Source of the DNA: JACKIC01 sp964543795
Lineage (GTDB): Bacteria; Planctomycetota; UBA1135; UBA2386
Direction of reading: 5' to 3'
Assembly: GCA_964543795.1 (NCBI GenBank)
Contig: CAZIZN010000026.1
Span: 1-64,000, forward strand
DNA length: 64,000 nt
Shown: piece after piece, positions 9,908 through 19,036 of the stretch
Layout: each line of letters opens with the position of its first letter
Numbering within the stretch: position 1 is the stretch's first letter
Made by a program: the position numbers and the translations under genes
Notes under the pieces: generated by a model
What the model was told of the DNA's origin: nothing
Seen by the model: only the letters and a program-made list of their open reading frames with translations
The model's database searches: none

Positions 9908-10570
9908 TCACTTGCTGGTCTGCACGATCTCGTCGATCAGACCGTAGTTCTTGGCCTCGGTCGGCCCCATGAAGAAGTCGCGGTCGCTGTCCTTGGACAC
10001 CTGGTCGGCGCTGCGGCCGCAGTGGCTGCCGAGGATCTCGCTCAGGGTCTGCTTGAGTCGCAGGATCTCGTCGGCCTGGATCGAGATGTCCATCGCGGTG
10101 CCGCCGACGCCGCCCCACGGTTGGTGGATCATGATGCGGGAGTGCGGCAGCGCGTGGCGCTTGCCCTTGGTGCCCGCCGCCAGCAGCACCGCACCCATCG
10201 ACGCGGCCTGGCCGATGCAGTAGGTCGCGACGGGGCACTGCACGAACTGCATCGTGTCGTAGATGGCCAGCCCCGCGGTGACGCTGCCGCCCGGCGTGTT
10301 GAGGAACAGGTTGATGTCCTGGCTCTTGTTCTCCTTCTGCAGGAACAGGAGCTGGGCGATCACCAGGTTGGCGACGTGGTCGTCGATCGGCGTGCCGATG
10401 AAGACGATCCGGTCCTCGAGCAGTCGACTGTAGATGTCGTAGGACCGTTCGCCGCGGCCGGTCTTCTCGATGACGATGGGGATGATGGAGTCGTTGGCGA
10501 TGCTCATGGCGTAGGGTCGCTCGGACTGGTCGCGGGTGGGAACGGTCGTCTCGTCCGTCGAGCCGCTCAT
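9908..10570 (-). CDS. clpP: ATP-dependent Clp protease proteolytic subunit ClpP
   Basis: 220-residue serine protease, the peptidase barrel of ClpXP. The nucleophile is Ser124 in GQAASMGAVLL and the catalytic His is His149 in IMIHQPW; the Asp lies in the DRDFFMGPTEAKNYGL region. The family core begins near SIIPIVIEKTGRGERSYDIYSRLL. Three starts are possible: a TTG at 10594 overlapping the tig stop, the ATG at 10570 used here, and an ATG at 10507 that gives a 199-residue protein closest to usual ClpP length. It is part of the conserved tig-clpP-clpX order and probably co-transcribed with tig. Confidence 0.96.
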   Translation of the reverse strand: MSGSTDETTVPTRDQSERPYAMSIANDSIIPIVIEKTGRGERSYDIYSRLLEDRIVFIGTPIDDHVANLVIAQLLFLQKENKSQDINLFLNTPGGSVTAGLAIYDTMQFVQCPVATYCIGQAASMGAVLLAAGTKGKRHALPHSRIMIHQPWGGVGGTAMDISIQADEILRLKQTLSEILGSHCGRSADQVSKDSDRDFFMGPTEAKNYGLIDEIVQTSK

Positions 10571-10590
10571 GGGCGCAGCGGCGACTTCGA

Positions 10591-11904
10591 TCAACCGCCC
10601 TTCTTATCGACGATCTTGGCCTTCTCTCTGAGGAAATCACGCACCTTGCGTTCGAGCAGGCCCAGGCGCAGTTCGCCGAGCTGCTTCTGCTGCTCGAGGT
10701 GGTCGCGCACCTGGGCGGGCGTCACCACCCGGCCCTCGGTGCTGTTGGCCGCGGCGATGGCGCGCAGTTCGGCCTCCACGTCGCTCTCGGTGACGAACAG
10801 CTTCTGCTTCCTGGCCACGGCCTCGATCAGGAAGAAGAGCCGCACGCGCCGTTCCGCGTCCTGCTGGGCCTCGGCGTCCGACTCCTCGAGCTTCTTGGCG
10901 ATCTCCTGCTCGTCGACGCCGTTCTGCTGCATGCGCTGCGCGAAGGCGCCGAGGCTGGCTTGCTTCTGTTCCTCGACGAGCGAGGGCGGCAGCGGGATCG
11001 GGTGGAGCTGCAGCAGCGCCTGCAGGCACTGCTCCTCCTGTCGCTGTCGTCCCAGGCGCTGCTTCTCCTGGCCGATGCGGGCGGCGAGGTCCGACCGCAG
11101 CGCGGCGAGGTCGTCGAACTCGAGGCCCTTGGCGAGGGCGTCGTCGATCGGTGCCGGCATCACGCGCAGCACTTCGTGCACCGCGATCGACGCGGTGCCG
11201 GACTGTCCTCGCACGGCTTCCTTCTCGAACGTCGCGGGGAACGTCAGTTCGACCTCGCGGGTCTCGCCCTTGGTCGCGCCCGTCGTCGCCTTCTGGTAGG
11301 CCTCGCCGTCGGCGCCGTGGATGGCGATGCGCGTGTTCAGCTGCACGCCCTTGCGTTCGTGCACGACCTCGCCGGCCGCGGTGCGGAAGGTCAGGTCGGC
11401 GCGCAGGAAGTCACCGTCCTGCGCCGGCTCGCTGGTCGGCTGGATCGAGCGCTTCTGGTGGGCGATCTCCTTGAGGGCGTTGTCGACGTCCGCGTCCGTG
11501 GCCGTGGTCTCGACGGCCTCGATCTCGATGCCCTCGACGTTCTGCAGCTCGAACTGGGGCCGCACGTCGATGCGGGCCACGAACTGGAGCTGCAGGCCCG
11601 GCCGGACCTCGATCTGCTCGATGCCGTCGATGGCGATGCGGCCGACGGGGTTGAGTTCCTGGGTGCGGCAGGCCTCACCGAAGAAGCGGTTCAGCAGCTG
11701 TTCCTTCGCCTCGGCGAGGATGCCGGTGCCGAGCCGCTTCTTGAGCAGCTGCTTGGGTACCTTGCCCGGCCGGAAGCCCTTCATCTGGACCTGCTGCTGG
11801 GCCACCCCGTACATCTGCTCGATCTGCTCGTCGACGAGCGCAGGGGGGATGGTGATGGTGAGAGCGCGGCTGCACGGGCCGGTCTCGGCGACCTGGACTT
11901 CCAT
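10591..11904 (-). CDS. tig: Trigger factor (ribosome-associated chaperone / peptidyl-prolyl isomerase)
   Basis: 437 residues, normal for trigger factor. The N-terminal ribosome-binding domain has the signature loop GFRPGKVPKQLLKKR, which contacts protein L23 beside the exit tunnel. A central FKBP-like isomerase domain is followed by the long helical arms of the C-terminal chaperone domain. The ATG at 11904 (MEVQVAETG) matches the family N-terminus; a longer open frame upstream is rejected. The stop touches the clpP gene, so newly made chains and ClpXP proteolysis are encoded in one transcript, as in many bacteria. Confidence 0.96.
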   Translation of the reverse strand: MEVQVAETGPCSRALTITIPPALVDEQIEQMYGVAQQQVQMKGFRPGKVPKQLLKKRLGTGILAEAKEQLLNRFFGEACRTQELNPVGRIAIDGIEQIEVRPGLQLQFVARIDVRPQFELQNVEGIEIEAVETTATDADVDNALKEIAHQKRSIQPTSEPAQDGDFLRADLTFRTAAGEVVHERKGVQLNTRIAIHGADGEAYQKATTGATKGETREVELTFPATFEKEAVRGQSGTASIAVHEVLRVMPAPIDDALAKGLEFDDLAALRSDLAARIGQEKQRLGRQRQEEQCLQALLQLHPIPLPPSLVEEQKQASLGAFAQRMQQNGVDEQEIAKKLEESDAEAQQDAERRVRLFFLIEAVARKQKLFVTESDVEAELRAIAAANSTEGRVVTPAQVRDHLEQQKQLGELRLGLLERKVRDFLREKAKIVDKKGG

Positions 11905-12027
11905 GGTGTGTTCGAGCGGTACGGAGCGGACGCCGGGCGGCGGCCGCTCGGCGCGAATTGGGGGCGAGCATCTTGGCGGCACCCGCGGGCCCGGTCAAGC
12001 GACAGGGGCTTCCGGCGCCACTTCGCC

Positions 12028-13320
12028 TCACTTCGGCGCCTGTTCCTTGGCCAATGCGGCGAGGAACGATCGGACCTTGTCCTGCTCCAGCAGGGCGCGA
12101 ACCGCCCCGTCCTCGCGGCCGAGGCTCTCGATCTCGGCCACCGTCATGCCTGATGCGCGCATGTGTTTGATCGCGTTCTGGGTCTTCTTGCGGTGCGCCT
12201 CGCACTTGATGAGGCCGACGTAGGCGCGCCGCGACATGGCCAGACCGTTGGTGTTCTCGAGGATCTGTTCGTAGTCCGCGATCGCCTCGGTGTACTCCTC
12301 GGTCGCGAACAGGAGGCCGGCGCGCAACTCGTAGAGCGAGGCGTCGCGCCGGCGGTTGGCCTTGCGCAGCTGTTCGGCGAGCTGGCGCAGCAACTTGGTC
12401 ACGCCCTGCTTCTCGCCGAGCGCGCGCATCGTCACGGCGGCCTGCACGCTGATCGAACTCGGCTCGGCGTCGGCGATCAGCGCCTGCAGCCGCTGGATGG
12501 TCGGCGCATGGTCCTTGGGGGCGACCACGGCGAGCGTCTCGACGAGCCGGCGCATGTCCTGCCAGTCGATCTTCTCGCGGTCGAGCAGCGGCAGCAGCGC
12601 GCGCGCCACGGGGTCGCTGCCGCGCACGGCGGCGGCGAAGTAGTCGATGTAGAGCGGCAGCAGGCGTTCGTCGGCTTCGGTCGCGAGCGCCTGGGCGACG
12701 GTTGCCGCGACCTGGCTCGCGCGCGCGGCGATCAGGTAGCGCAGCACGTCCTCGCGGACGGTGCGGTCGTTCGAACCGAGCATGCCGACGACGTGGGGGG
12801 CTGCCGCGGCGACGCCGCGCTGCCGCAGCGAGCGCAGCACGAGGCGGCGCTCCTCGCCGGTCGTGCGCAGGAACAGGTCGGTGAGGACCTCCCCGGCCTT
12901 CGGCGAATCGGCGAAACCGAGCAGGCGGATCGCGTGCTCGCGGCCGACCTCCTGTTTGCCGTTGGCGAGTTCGACCAGCGCATCGACGAACGAGGCCGGA
13001 TCGAGCTGCTCGAGCACGCGGCGGCAGTTCGCCGCGAGGTTTCGCGCCGCGTCGCCGCCCTGCGCGGGCTGCAGCTTCTCGAGCAGCAGCGGCACGATCG
13101 TGTCGCCGAGCCCCGCCGCCTGCGCGATGCGCTTGTCGAGCACCTCCGCGTTGTTGCGGTAGTCGAGTGCGAAGTCGGCCCAGTAGGGCTCGAGCGCCTT
13201 CTCCTGCTCGGGGCGGGCCCGCTCGGCGCGGGCCCGGGCCAGCTGCGGAAGGTCGGCCAGCGCCACCTGGGCGGGCGACAGGGACGCGAGAAAGCACGGC
13301 AACAGCCACCGGACGGTCAT
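12028..13320 (-). CDS. Exported HEAT/TPR-repeat protein of unknown function
   Basis: 430 residues with a short hydrophobic N-terminus (WLLPCFLASLSPAQVALA) that looks like a signal peptide. The body is alpha-helical. HEAT-like repeats run through residues about 60-300 (for example GVAAAAPHVVGMLGSNDRTV and ARALLPLLDREKIDW), and TPR-like helices lie near 330-390 (LYELRAGLLFATEEYTEAI). No enzymatic motif is visible. It precedes tig with a 123-base gap and may head the tig-clpPX operon, but this is uncertain. A TAGGAT hexamer ends 7 bases before the ATG, the same spacing as in front of the PEGA lipoprotein gene at 35041-35502. Confidence 0.75.
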   Translation of the reverse strand: MTVRWLLPCFLASLSPAQVALADLPQLARARAERARPEQEKALEPYWADFALDYRNNAEVLDKRIAQAAGLGDTIVPLLLEKLQPAQGGDAARNLAANCRRVLEQLDPASFVDALVELANGKQEVGREHAIRLLGFADSPKAGEVLTDLFLRTTGEERRLVLRSLRQRGVAAAAPHVVGMLGSNDRTVREDVLRYLIAARASQVAATVAQALATEADERLLPLYIDYFAAAVRGSDPVARALLPLLDREKIDWQDMRRLVETLAVVAPKDHAPTIQRLQALIADAEPSSISVQAAVTMRALGEKQGVTKLLRQLAEQLRKANRRRDASLYELRAGLLFATEEYTEAIADYEQILENTNGLAMSRRAYVGLIKCEAHRKKTQNAIKHMRASGMTVAEIESLGREDGAVRALLEQDKVRSFLAALAKEQAPK

Positions 13321-13382
13321 GCGGCGGATCCTAGCAGGCCGGCGCGCTCGAGTGCGGCGGGGTTCCTGCCGATAGCCGGCCC

Positions 13383-13457
13383 ATGTGGAACTACGTTCTG
13401 CGCCACTACCAGCTGCTCGCCGCGATCTACGCCCGCTCGACGCCGCTGGGCGGCTAG
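13383..13457 (+). CDS. Possible 24-residue small ORF upstream of mnmG
   Basis: ATG at 13383 and TAG at 13455-13457 encode a short peptide beginning MWNYVLRHYQLLAAIY, amphipathic and rich in aromatic residues. Its base composition and codon use look like a real gene, but there is no Shine-Dalgarno sequence and no homologue I recognise. It lies in the 203-base gap between the divergent HEAT gene and mnmG. It may be a leader peptide, a small membrane-active protein or chance. Confidence 0.25.
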   Translation: MWNYVLRHYQLLAAIYARSTPLGG

Positions 13458-13487
13458 CGGCCGGTCGGCAGGCTGCCTCGCCCCCTC

Positions 13488-13516
13488 TTGCGCCGCGGCC
13501 ACCCGACGCGTAGCGA
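13488..13516 (+). promoter_or_regulatory. Promoter of mnmG
   Basis: TTGCGC (13488-13493) and TAGCGA (13511-13516) are 17 bases apart, and the -10 ends 7 bases before the GTG start at 13524. Confidence 0.4.
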
Positions 13517-13523
13517 TGCGCGC

Positions 13524-15332
13524 GTGACGGTGGACTTCGAGGTGCTGGTGGTCGGCGGCGGCCACGCCGGCGTGGAGGCGGCCGCGGCGGCGGCCAGGCT
13601 CGGCCGCCGCACCGGCATGGTCGTGCTCGATCCCGCGGCGATCGGCCGCATGTCGTGCAACCCGGCGATCGGCGGACTCGCCAAGGGGCAGATCGTGCGC
13701 GAGGTCGACGCGCTGGGCGGCGAGATGGCGTTGTGCACCGACGCCACCGGCATCCAGTTCCGCATGCTGAACACGAGCAAGGGGCCGGCCGTGCGCTCGC
13801 CGCGCGCGCAGTGCGACCGCGATGCCTACAACCGCGTGATGGCCGGCCGGATGCTCGGCCATCGCGGGCTCGAGATCGTCGCTGGCGAGGCCGTGTCGCT
13901 GCTGCGCCGGCAGGACGGCGCTGCGATCGCCGGCGTCGGACTCGCGGACGGCCGGCAGCTCCTGGCCAAGGCCGTCGTGCTGACGACCGGCACCTTCCTC
14001 GGCGGCAAGCTGTTCGCAGGCGAATGGGAGGCGCCGGGCGGCCGCCACGGCGAACGGGCCGCGGTGCCCATGCGCGCGTCGCTGCAGGCGGCGGGCATCC
14101 GCCTCGGCCGCCACAAGACGGGCACTCCGCCGCGGCTGGACCGCCGCACGATCGACTTCGACCGTCTCGAACTGCAGCCCGGCGATGCCGAGCCGCAGCC
14201 GTTCTCGTTCCGCACCGCGCGGCTCGAGGTCGAGCAGATGCCGTGCTGGCTCACGCGCACCAACGAACGCACGCATTCGATCATCCGTGCCAACGCACAC
14301 CGGTCGCCGATGTTCCAGGGCCGGATCTCGGGCACGGGACCGCGTTACTGTCCGAGCGTCGAAGACAAGGTGGTGCGCTTCGCGGAGCAGCCGTCGCACG
14401 TGGTGTTCCTCGAACCCGAGGGCCGCGATTCGGTCGAGATCTACCCGAACGGCGTGTCGACCAGCCTGCCGGCGGAGGTCCAGGTCGAGTTCCTGCGCAC
14501 GATCCCCGGGCTCGAGGCCGTGCAGGTGCTGCGACCGGGTTATGCCGTCGAGTACGACTACGTGCTCACGGACCAGATCCGTGCCGACCTGCAGGTGGCG
14601 GGGCTGCGTGGACTGTTCGCGGCCGGCCAGATCAACGGCACGAGCGGCTACGAGGAGGCGGCGGGACAGGGCCTCGTCGCCGGCCTCAACGCGGCGCGGT
14701 TCGCGCGCGGCGAGGAGCCCGTGGTGATCGATCGGGCGACCGCGTACCTGGGCGTGATGATCGACGACCTGTGCCGCGTCAACCCGACCGAGCCGTACCG
14801 CATGTTCACGAGCCGGGCCGAATACCGGTTGCTGCTGCGCAGCGACAACGCCGACCGACGGTTGTCGCCGCTCGGCGAACGGCTGGGCCTCGTCGATCCG
14901 GCGGCGGCGACCGCCGTGCGGCAGAAGGAGCATCGCATCCGCGGGGCGCTGCGCTGGCTCGAGTCCGCGCGCCGCGACGGTCGGACGCACGCGGAATGGC
15001 TGCGGCGCCCCGAGGTCTCGGTGCACGACGTCGTCGCGTGGGACCCCGCGTTCCGAGGCATGGGACTCAGCGTCGCCGAACTCGGGGAAGTCGAGGCCGA
15101 GGTGAAGTACGCCGGCTACGTGGAGCGCCAGGCGATGGAGGTCGACCGGCTGCGCCGGCTCGAGCACAAGCGCATCCCCGCCGACTTCGACTACACGAAG
15201 CTGCCGGGCATCAGCAACGAGGCGCGGACGCGGCTCGCGCAGCGGCGGCCGCTGACGCTCGGTGAGGCCTCGCGTCTCGCCGGCGTGCGTCAGGCGGACG
15301 TGCAACTGTTGCTCGTGGCGCTGGCGCGCTGA
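13524..15332 (+). CDS. mnmG: tRNA uridine-5-carboxymethylaminomethyl(34) synthesis enzyme MnmG
   Basis: 602-residue FAD- and NADH-dependent enzyme that, with MnmE, installs the (carboxymethyl)aminomethyl group on wobble uridine 34. The N-terminal dinucleotide fold GGGHAGVEAA, the MSCNPAIGGLAKG segment, the TGTFLGGKL motif and QINGTSGYEEAAGQG are GidA/MnmG signatures. The C-terminal helical domain that contacts MnmE and tRNA is complete. GTG at 13524 is preferred to an in-frame TTG at 13488, because the family starts just before the FAD fold and the TTG falls in the promoter. mnmE is absent from the window. Confidence 0.97.
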   Translation: MTVDFEVLVVGGGHAGVEAAAAAARLGRRTGMVVLDPAAIGRMSCNPAIGGLAKGQIVREVDALGGEMALCTDATGIQFRMLNTSKGPAVRSPRAQCDRDAYNRVMAGRMLGHRGLEIVAGEAVSLLRRQDGAAIAGVGLADGRQLLAKAVVLTTGTFLGGKLFAGEWEAPGGRHGERAAVPMRASLQAAGIRLGRHKTGTPPRLDRRTIDFDRLELQPGDAEPQPFSFRTARLEVEQMPCWLTRTNERTHSIIRANAHRSPMFQGRISGTGPRYCPSVEDKVVRFAEQPSHVVFLEPEGRDSVEIYPNGVSTSLPAEVQVEFLRTIPGLEAVQVLRPGYAVEYDYVLTDQIRADLQVAGLRGLFAAGQINGTSGYEEAAGQGLVAGLNAARFARGEEPVVIDRATAYLGVMIDDLCRVNPTEPYRMFTSRAEYRLLLRSDNADRRLSPLGERLGLVDPAAATAVRQKEHRIRGALRWLESARRDGRTHAEWLRRPEVSVHDVVAWDPAFRGMGLSVAELGEVEAEVKYAGYVERQAMEVDRLRRLEHKRIPADFDYTKLPGISNEARTRLAQRRPLTLGEASRLAGVRQADVQLLLVALAR

Positions 15333-15341
15333 ACGTCGCCT

Positions 15342-15366
15342 GGCCCGGGTCGCTCCCGCACGGGCC
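15342..15366. terminator. Hairpin between mnmG and ruvA
   Basis: GGCCCG (15342-15347) pairs with CGGGCC (15361-15366) across a 13-base loop, in the 50-base gap between two convergent genes. There is no T-tract. Confidence 0.35.
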
Positions 15367-15382
15367 CCTGGCGCGCCGCTCG

Positions 15383-15979
15383 TCACATGCGCAGCACGGC
15401 CTTGACCAGCGCTTCCGTGTCGGCCGGGCCGCCGGCGCGTCGGACCTTCTCGACCTTGTCGCGGGCGTCCTTCTCCGAGTAGCCGAGCGTGACGAGCGCG
15501 GCGACGGCGTCTTCGGCGGTCCGGGCCGGCTGCGGTCGCCGGTCCGCCGGCGCGGCATCGGCGGCGAAGTCGAGCTGCAGCTTCTGCATCACGTCCCGCA
15601 GTTCGAGACAGATCCGCTCGGCGGTCTTCTGGCCGATGCCCTTGACGCGCCGCAGCGCCGTGCTGTCGTCGTCGGCGATGGCGCTGGCGAGGTCGTGGGG
15701 AGCGAACACGCTGAGCAGCGCCAGGGCGATCGTCGGCCCGACGCCGCCGACGCCGAGCACGCGGCGCGCGAGCTCCCGCTCGGCGCGCGACGAGAACGCC
15801 AGCAGCGAGGGCGTGCCGTCGACGACGTGCAACAGGGTGAACAACTGTTGTTCGGTGCCGACGTGGAGCTGCCCCGCCGTGTGCAGGGAGACGCGGCACT
15901 CGTAGCCGACGCCCGCGCAGCGCACGACGGCGCGCGAGGCGCTCTTCTCGACGATCGTGCCGATGAGGTGGTCGTACAT
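15383..15979 (-). CDS. ruvA: Holliday junction branch migration complex subunit RuvA
   Basis: 198 residues, standard length. The N-terminal OB fold begins MYDHLIGTIVEKS. The central helix-hairpin-helix pair (VLGVGGVGPTIALALLS and LRRVKGIGQKTAERICLELRD) binds the DNA junction. The C-terminal domain that contacts RuvB (VAALVTLGYSEKDARDKV) is present. It acts with RuvB to drive branch migration, with RuvC cutting the junction; neither gene is in this window. It is convergent with mnmG and downstream of the RpoA-CTD/TPR gene on the same strand, separated by about 100 bases. Confidence 0.97.
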   Translation of the reverse strand: MYDHLIGTIVEKSASRAVVRCAGVGYECRVSLHTAGQLHVGTEQQLFTLLHVVDGTPSLLAFSSRAERELARRVLGVGGVGPTIALALLSVFAPHDLASAIADDDSTALRRVKGIGQKTAERICLELRDVMQKLQLDFAADAAPADRRPQPARTAEDAVAALVTLGYSEKDARDKVEKVRRAGGPADTEALVKAVLRM

Positions 15980-16081
15980 GCCTTGCCACGCACGCGCTGT
16001 CCGAGAGGGGCCGCCGATCGCTCAGGCTCGTGGGCGACCGGCGGTCCCGGGCGGTCCGGATCCCGCGGGACGGATCCCGCC

Positions 16082-17398
16082 TCAGCCGCGCAGCGACATG
16101 CCCAGTTCGTCGAGCTTCGTCTTGATCTCGTTGAGCGAGGTCTGGCCGAAGTTCGGGCAGGCCAGCAGCTCCGCCTCGGTCTTGTTGGCGAGGTCGCCGA
16201 TCGTGCGGATCTTCAGCAGGTCGACGATGCGGCGGCTGCGCACCGAGAGATCGAGCTCGGTGATCGGGCGGCGCGAGGGATCCGGGCTCTCCGGGTCGGG
16301 AGTCTCCTCCGCCATCGGCATCGGCTCGCTGCTCTCGCCGAGGTCCTTGCTCATCAGCTCGTCGGCGGTCATGCCCAGGCGCAGGCCCTTGACCTTGAGG
16401 ATGTCCTTGATCTCGTTGAGCGAGGTCTCGCCGAAGTTCTTGTAGCTGAGCAGCTCGGCCTCGGTCTTCTTGACGAGGTCGCCGAGCGACTTGATGTTCA
16501 TCTTCGCGAGGCAGTTGCGGCTGCGCACCGAGAGCTCGAAGTCGTTGATCGGCGTGCGCAGCAGCTTGTTGCGCTTGTCGTCGCGGCGCTCCTGGTCCTC
16601 GTCGTAGTACATGTTCAGCGCTGCGGCGGCGTCGCGGCGGAACAGGCGGGCGCGCGAATTGTCGGGGTTGGCCTGCAGCGCCAGGTCGAAGCACTGCATC
16701 GCCCGGCGGTAGTTGCCCATGTCCTCGTAGAGGATGCCGAGGTTGACCACGCAGGCGGCGTTCACGGGCGGGATCATCAGCGCGCGCTCGTAGAGTTCGC
16801 GGGCCTCCTCGTCCTCGCCGCGCAGGTCGACGTTGACCGCGAGGCGGAACAACGCGAGGCGGTGGTTGGCGTCGAGCGCCAGGACGTCGTCGAAGCAGGC
16901 GATGGCGCCTTCGGCGTCGCGGCGCAGTTCGCGCACGCGCCCCTCGAAGTAGCGTCGATCGGTCTCGGGGATCTTGTCGCGCAGCCGGGCGCTCTCGGTG
17001 GCGAGGCGCTCGCCGTCGCCCACCGCGTCCAGCGCGCGGAGCCAGGCGATGGCTTGTCCTTCGTCGGTGGCGCGGTGCGGCAGCAGACGCTCGACTTCGG
17101 CGAGGTCGCCCTGCGCGGCGCGGCAGTCGGCGAGGCAGAGCGCGACCGCGGGGTTGGACCGCTCGGGCTCGAGCAGCGGCGCGGCCTCGGCGTGGCGACC
17201 GAGTGCCCACAGCGCGATGCCGCGCGGGGTGCCCTTGGCCATCGGGCTGGCGAGCCAGTCACGCAGCTGCTCGACGGACTCGACCGTCTGGAAGACGGCC
17301 TTGCGGAAGGCGTCGAGCTTGTTCTGGTTGATGGCACCGGCGAGCAGTGCCGAGGGGTCGAGCGAAGGGAGGGGCTCGTTCGTGACCGTGTCCGTCAT
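16082..17398 (-). CDS. TPR protein with two RNA polymerase alpha C-terminal domains
   Basis: 438 residues. Residues about 60-270 are TPR-like helices (for example ECFDDVLALDANHRLALFRL-type units and NLGILYEDMGNYRRAMQCF). Two helix-hairpin-helix modules of the RpoA C-terminal-domain type follow, near 282-342 (ELSVRSRNCLAKMNIKSLGD) and 376-438 (DLSVRSRRIVDLLKIRTIGD). No alpha N-terminal domain is present, so this is not the polymerase alpha subunit. Alpha-CTDs bind UP-element DNA and activators, so a DNA- or polymerase-contacting role is plausible. Similar architectures are, as I recall, typical of Planctomycetota. The ATG at 17398 is preferred to an in-frame start 14 codons upstream. Confidence 0.85.
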   Translation of the reverse strand: MTDTVTNEPLPSLDPSALLAGAINQNKLDAFRKAVFQTVESVEQLRDWLASPMAKGTPRGIALWALGRHAEAAPLLEPERSNPAVALCLADCRAAQGDLAEVERLLPHRATDEGQAIAWLRALDAVGDGERLATESARLRDKIPETDRRYFEGRVRELRRDAEGAIACFDDVLALDANHRLALFRLAVNVDLRGEDEEARELYERALMIPPVNAACVVNLGILYEDMGNYRRAMQCFDLALQANPDNSRARLFRRDAAAALNMYYDEDQERRDDKRNKLLRTPINDFELSVRSRNCLAKMNIKSLGDLVKKTEAELLSYKNFGETSLNEIKDILKVKGLRLGMTADELMSKDLGESSEPMPMAEETPDPESPDPSRRPITELDLSVRSRRIVDLLKIRTIGDLANKTEAELLACPNFGQTSLNEIKTKLDELGMSLRG

Positions 17399-17503
17399 CG
17401 ATGGTCCTGGATCCACGCACGGCAATGGCGGCAGCGACACGCCGCGCCACGTCCTGGCGGTCGAAATGGGGGCGGGAAGGTTAGGGGTGGACCCCCGTTC
17501 CGG

Positions 17504-18796
17504 TCAAGCGGGCCGCGGCACCGAAGCGCGCGATCGCACCCGTTCGTACAGATCCGCCAGCTCCCCGGCCATGGCCGCGAAGTCGCGCGCGAGGTGTCGG
17601 CCGGCCGCCGCCAGGCGTCGGACCAGGCTGCGATCGGCGGCGAGATCGGCCAGGGCGGCGGTCCACGCGGGCACGTCTCCCGGGGGCAGGACGAACCCCG
17701 CGCCGCGGTCGGGCAGTGCGTCGGCGAGGCCGCCGACGCGGCTCACCAGCACGGGTCGACCGGCCGCGAGCGCCTCGCGCACCGTGAGACCGAAGGCCTC
17801 GTGCCACAGCGCCGGCGCGGCGAGCACGTCGATACCGGCCAGGATGCGGGGCAGTTCGTCGAGCCCGTACGGACCGTGGTAGCGCACGCCGTCGCCGGGC
17901 CGCAGTGTCGAGAAGCAGCGGGTCAGGTACCCCGAGTCGCCGTGGTAGGGCGCCGCGTTGCCGTGCACGTCGAGCGTGGCCGCGCCGGGCGGCAGGCCAC
18001 GCATGGCAGCCAACAGCACGTGCAGGCCCTTGCTCGGCAGCAGGGTGCCGAGGAAGCCGACCCGCAACGGACCGGGGCCGGCGGCCGGCGCGGGGACCCG
18101 GCGCAGCGCCTCGACGTCGACGCCGTTGGCGACGACCGCGAAGCGTTCGGCGGGAACACCCAGGTCGACGAACGGCTCCATGGCGCGCCGGCTCGGCACG
18201 ACCAGCTGGTCGGCCAGGGCCAGGACGTCGCGCGCGCGCGCATGCACCGCGGCGACGATCCCCGATCGGTCCCCCGCGTCGAGCCAGGACGGGAAGGTCG
18301 CCTCGAGGCACGGCGCACAACGCTCCACCGTCGCGCGCTCACAGGCTTCTTCGCGGTGGTGGAACATCTGCCCGCGCGGGCAGAAGAGCCAGTAGTCGTG
18401 CAGGGTCAGGACCACCGGCAGCCCGCAGGCGCGCAGCGCGGCGACGCTGTCGACCGAGAGGCCCGTCAGGTGGTGCACGTGGGCGAGGTCGAACGACTCG
18501 CCGGCCGCGGCGCGTTCGGCGACGAAGCGCGCGACTGCGGCCGCCATCGGCTCGCAGGAGTAGATCGCGGCGAGCGAGCCGACGCCTTCCCATCGGTAGC
18601 AGATCTCGGTCACGCTCGGGTTGCCCACCGCCGTCGCGGCGAACTCGCCCTGCGGCCGGCCGGGGCGATGGGCCCGGGCGAGCACGTGCACGCGATGGCC
18701 GGCCAACGCCAGGGCGTTCGCCAGCCCGAAGACGTGCTGCTCGACGCCACCGACGCTGCCGGGCGGATAGCCGTGGCTGACGAGCAGGATGCGCAT
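17504..18796 (-). CDS. Glycosyltransferase family 4 (GT-B fold)
   Basis: 430-residue GT4-type transferase. The N-terminal acceptor domain begins MRILLVSHGYPPGSVGGVEQH, the usual start of the family. The C-terminal nucleotide-sugar domain contains RVGFLGTLLPSKGLHVLL and the HEAFGLTVREALAAGRPVL motif with its E-x7-E pair. A cysteine cluster near residues 140-165 (CPRGQM, CERATVERCAPC) recalls a small metal site found in some GT4 enzymes. It likely acts on envelope or exopolysaccharide precursors. No glycan genes are adjacent, so the substrate cannot be named. A G/C hairpin (17484-17495) lies just downstream of its stop. Confidence 0.88.
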   Translation of the reverse strand: MRILLVSHGYPPGSVGGVEQHVFGLANALALAGHRVHVLARAHRPGRPQGEFAATAVGNPSVTEICYRWEGVGSLAAIYSCEPMAAAVARFVAERAAAGESFDLAHVHHLTGLSVDSVAALRACGLPVVLTLHDYWLFCPRGQMFHHREEACERATVERCAPCLEATFPSWLDAGDRSGIVAAVHARARDVLALADQLVVPSRRAMEPFVDLGVPAERFAVVANGVDVEALRRVPAPAAGPGPLRVGFLGTLLPSKGLHVLLAAMRGLPPGAATLDVHGNAAPYHGDSGYLTRCFSTLRPGDGVRYHGPYGLDELPRILAGIDVLAAPALWHEAFGLTVREALAAGRPVLVSRVGGLADALPDRGAGFVLPPGDVPAWTAALADLAADRSLVRRLAAAGRHLARDFAAMAGELADLYERVRSRASVPRPA

Positions 18797-18937
18797 CGCT
18801 CGCACAGTGCCTGCCGCGCCGATCCCGGTCAACTCGCGCGCCCGCTGGCCACGCTGGTCCCGCGGCCCGCCGGCGCCGGGCTCGTCGGAGCGCCGGCGCA
18901 CTCGCGCGCACCGCCCGGTGGTCGGCCGACTTGTCGT

Positions 18938-18966
18938 TTGACGCCTGCTGGAACCGACGCTACGGT
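18938..18966 (+). promoter_or_regulatory. Promoter of rpmH
   Basis: TTGACG (18938-18943), a 17-base spacer and TACGGT (18961-18966) make the best sigma-70-type promoter in the window. The leader to the rpmH ATG is about 65-70 bases, unlike the very short leaders elsewhere here. Confidence 0.65.
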
Positions 18967-19036
18967 TCTCGCCCCTCATTGCCAGCAGGTGCCGCCGCGG
19001 TGCATCGCCGTGGGCCTGCTCGCTCCAGGAGTCCTC

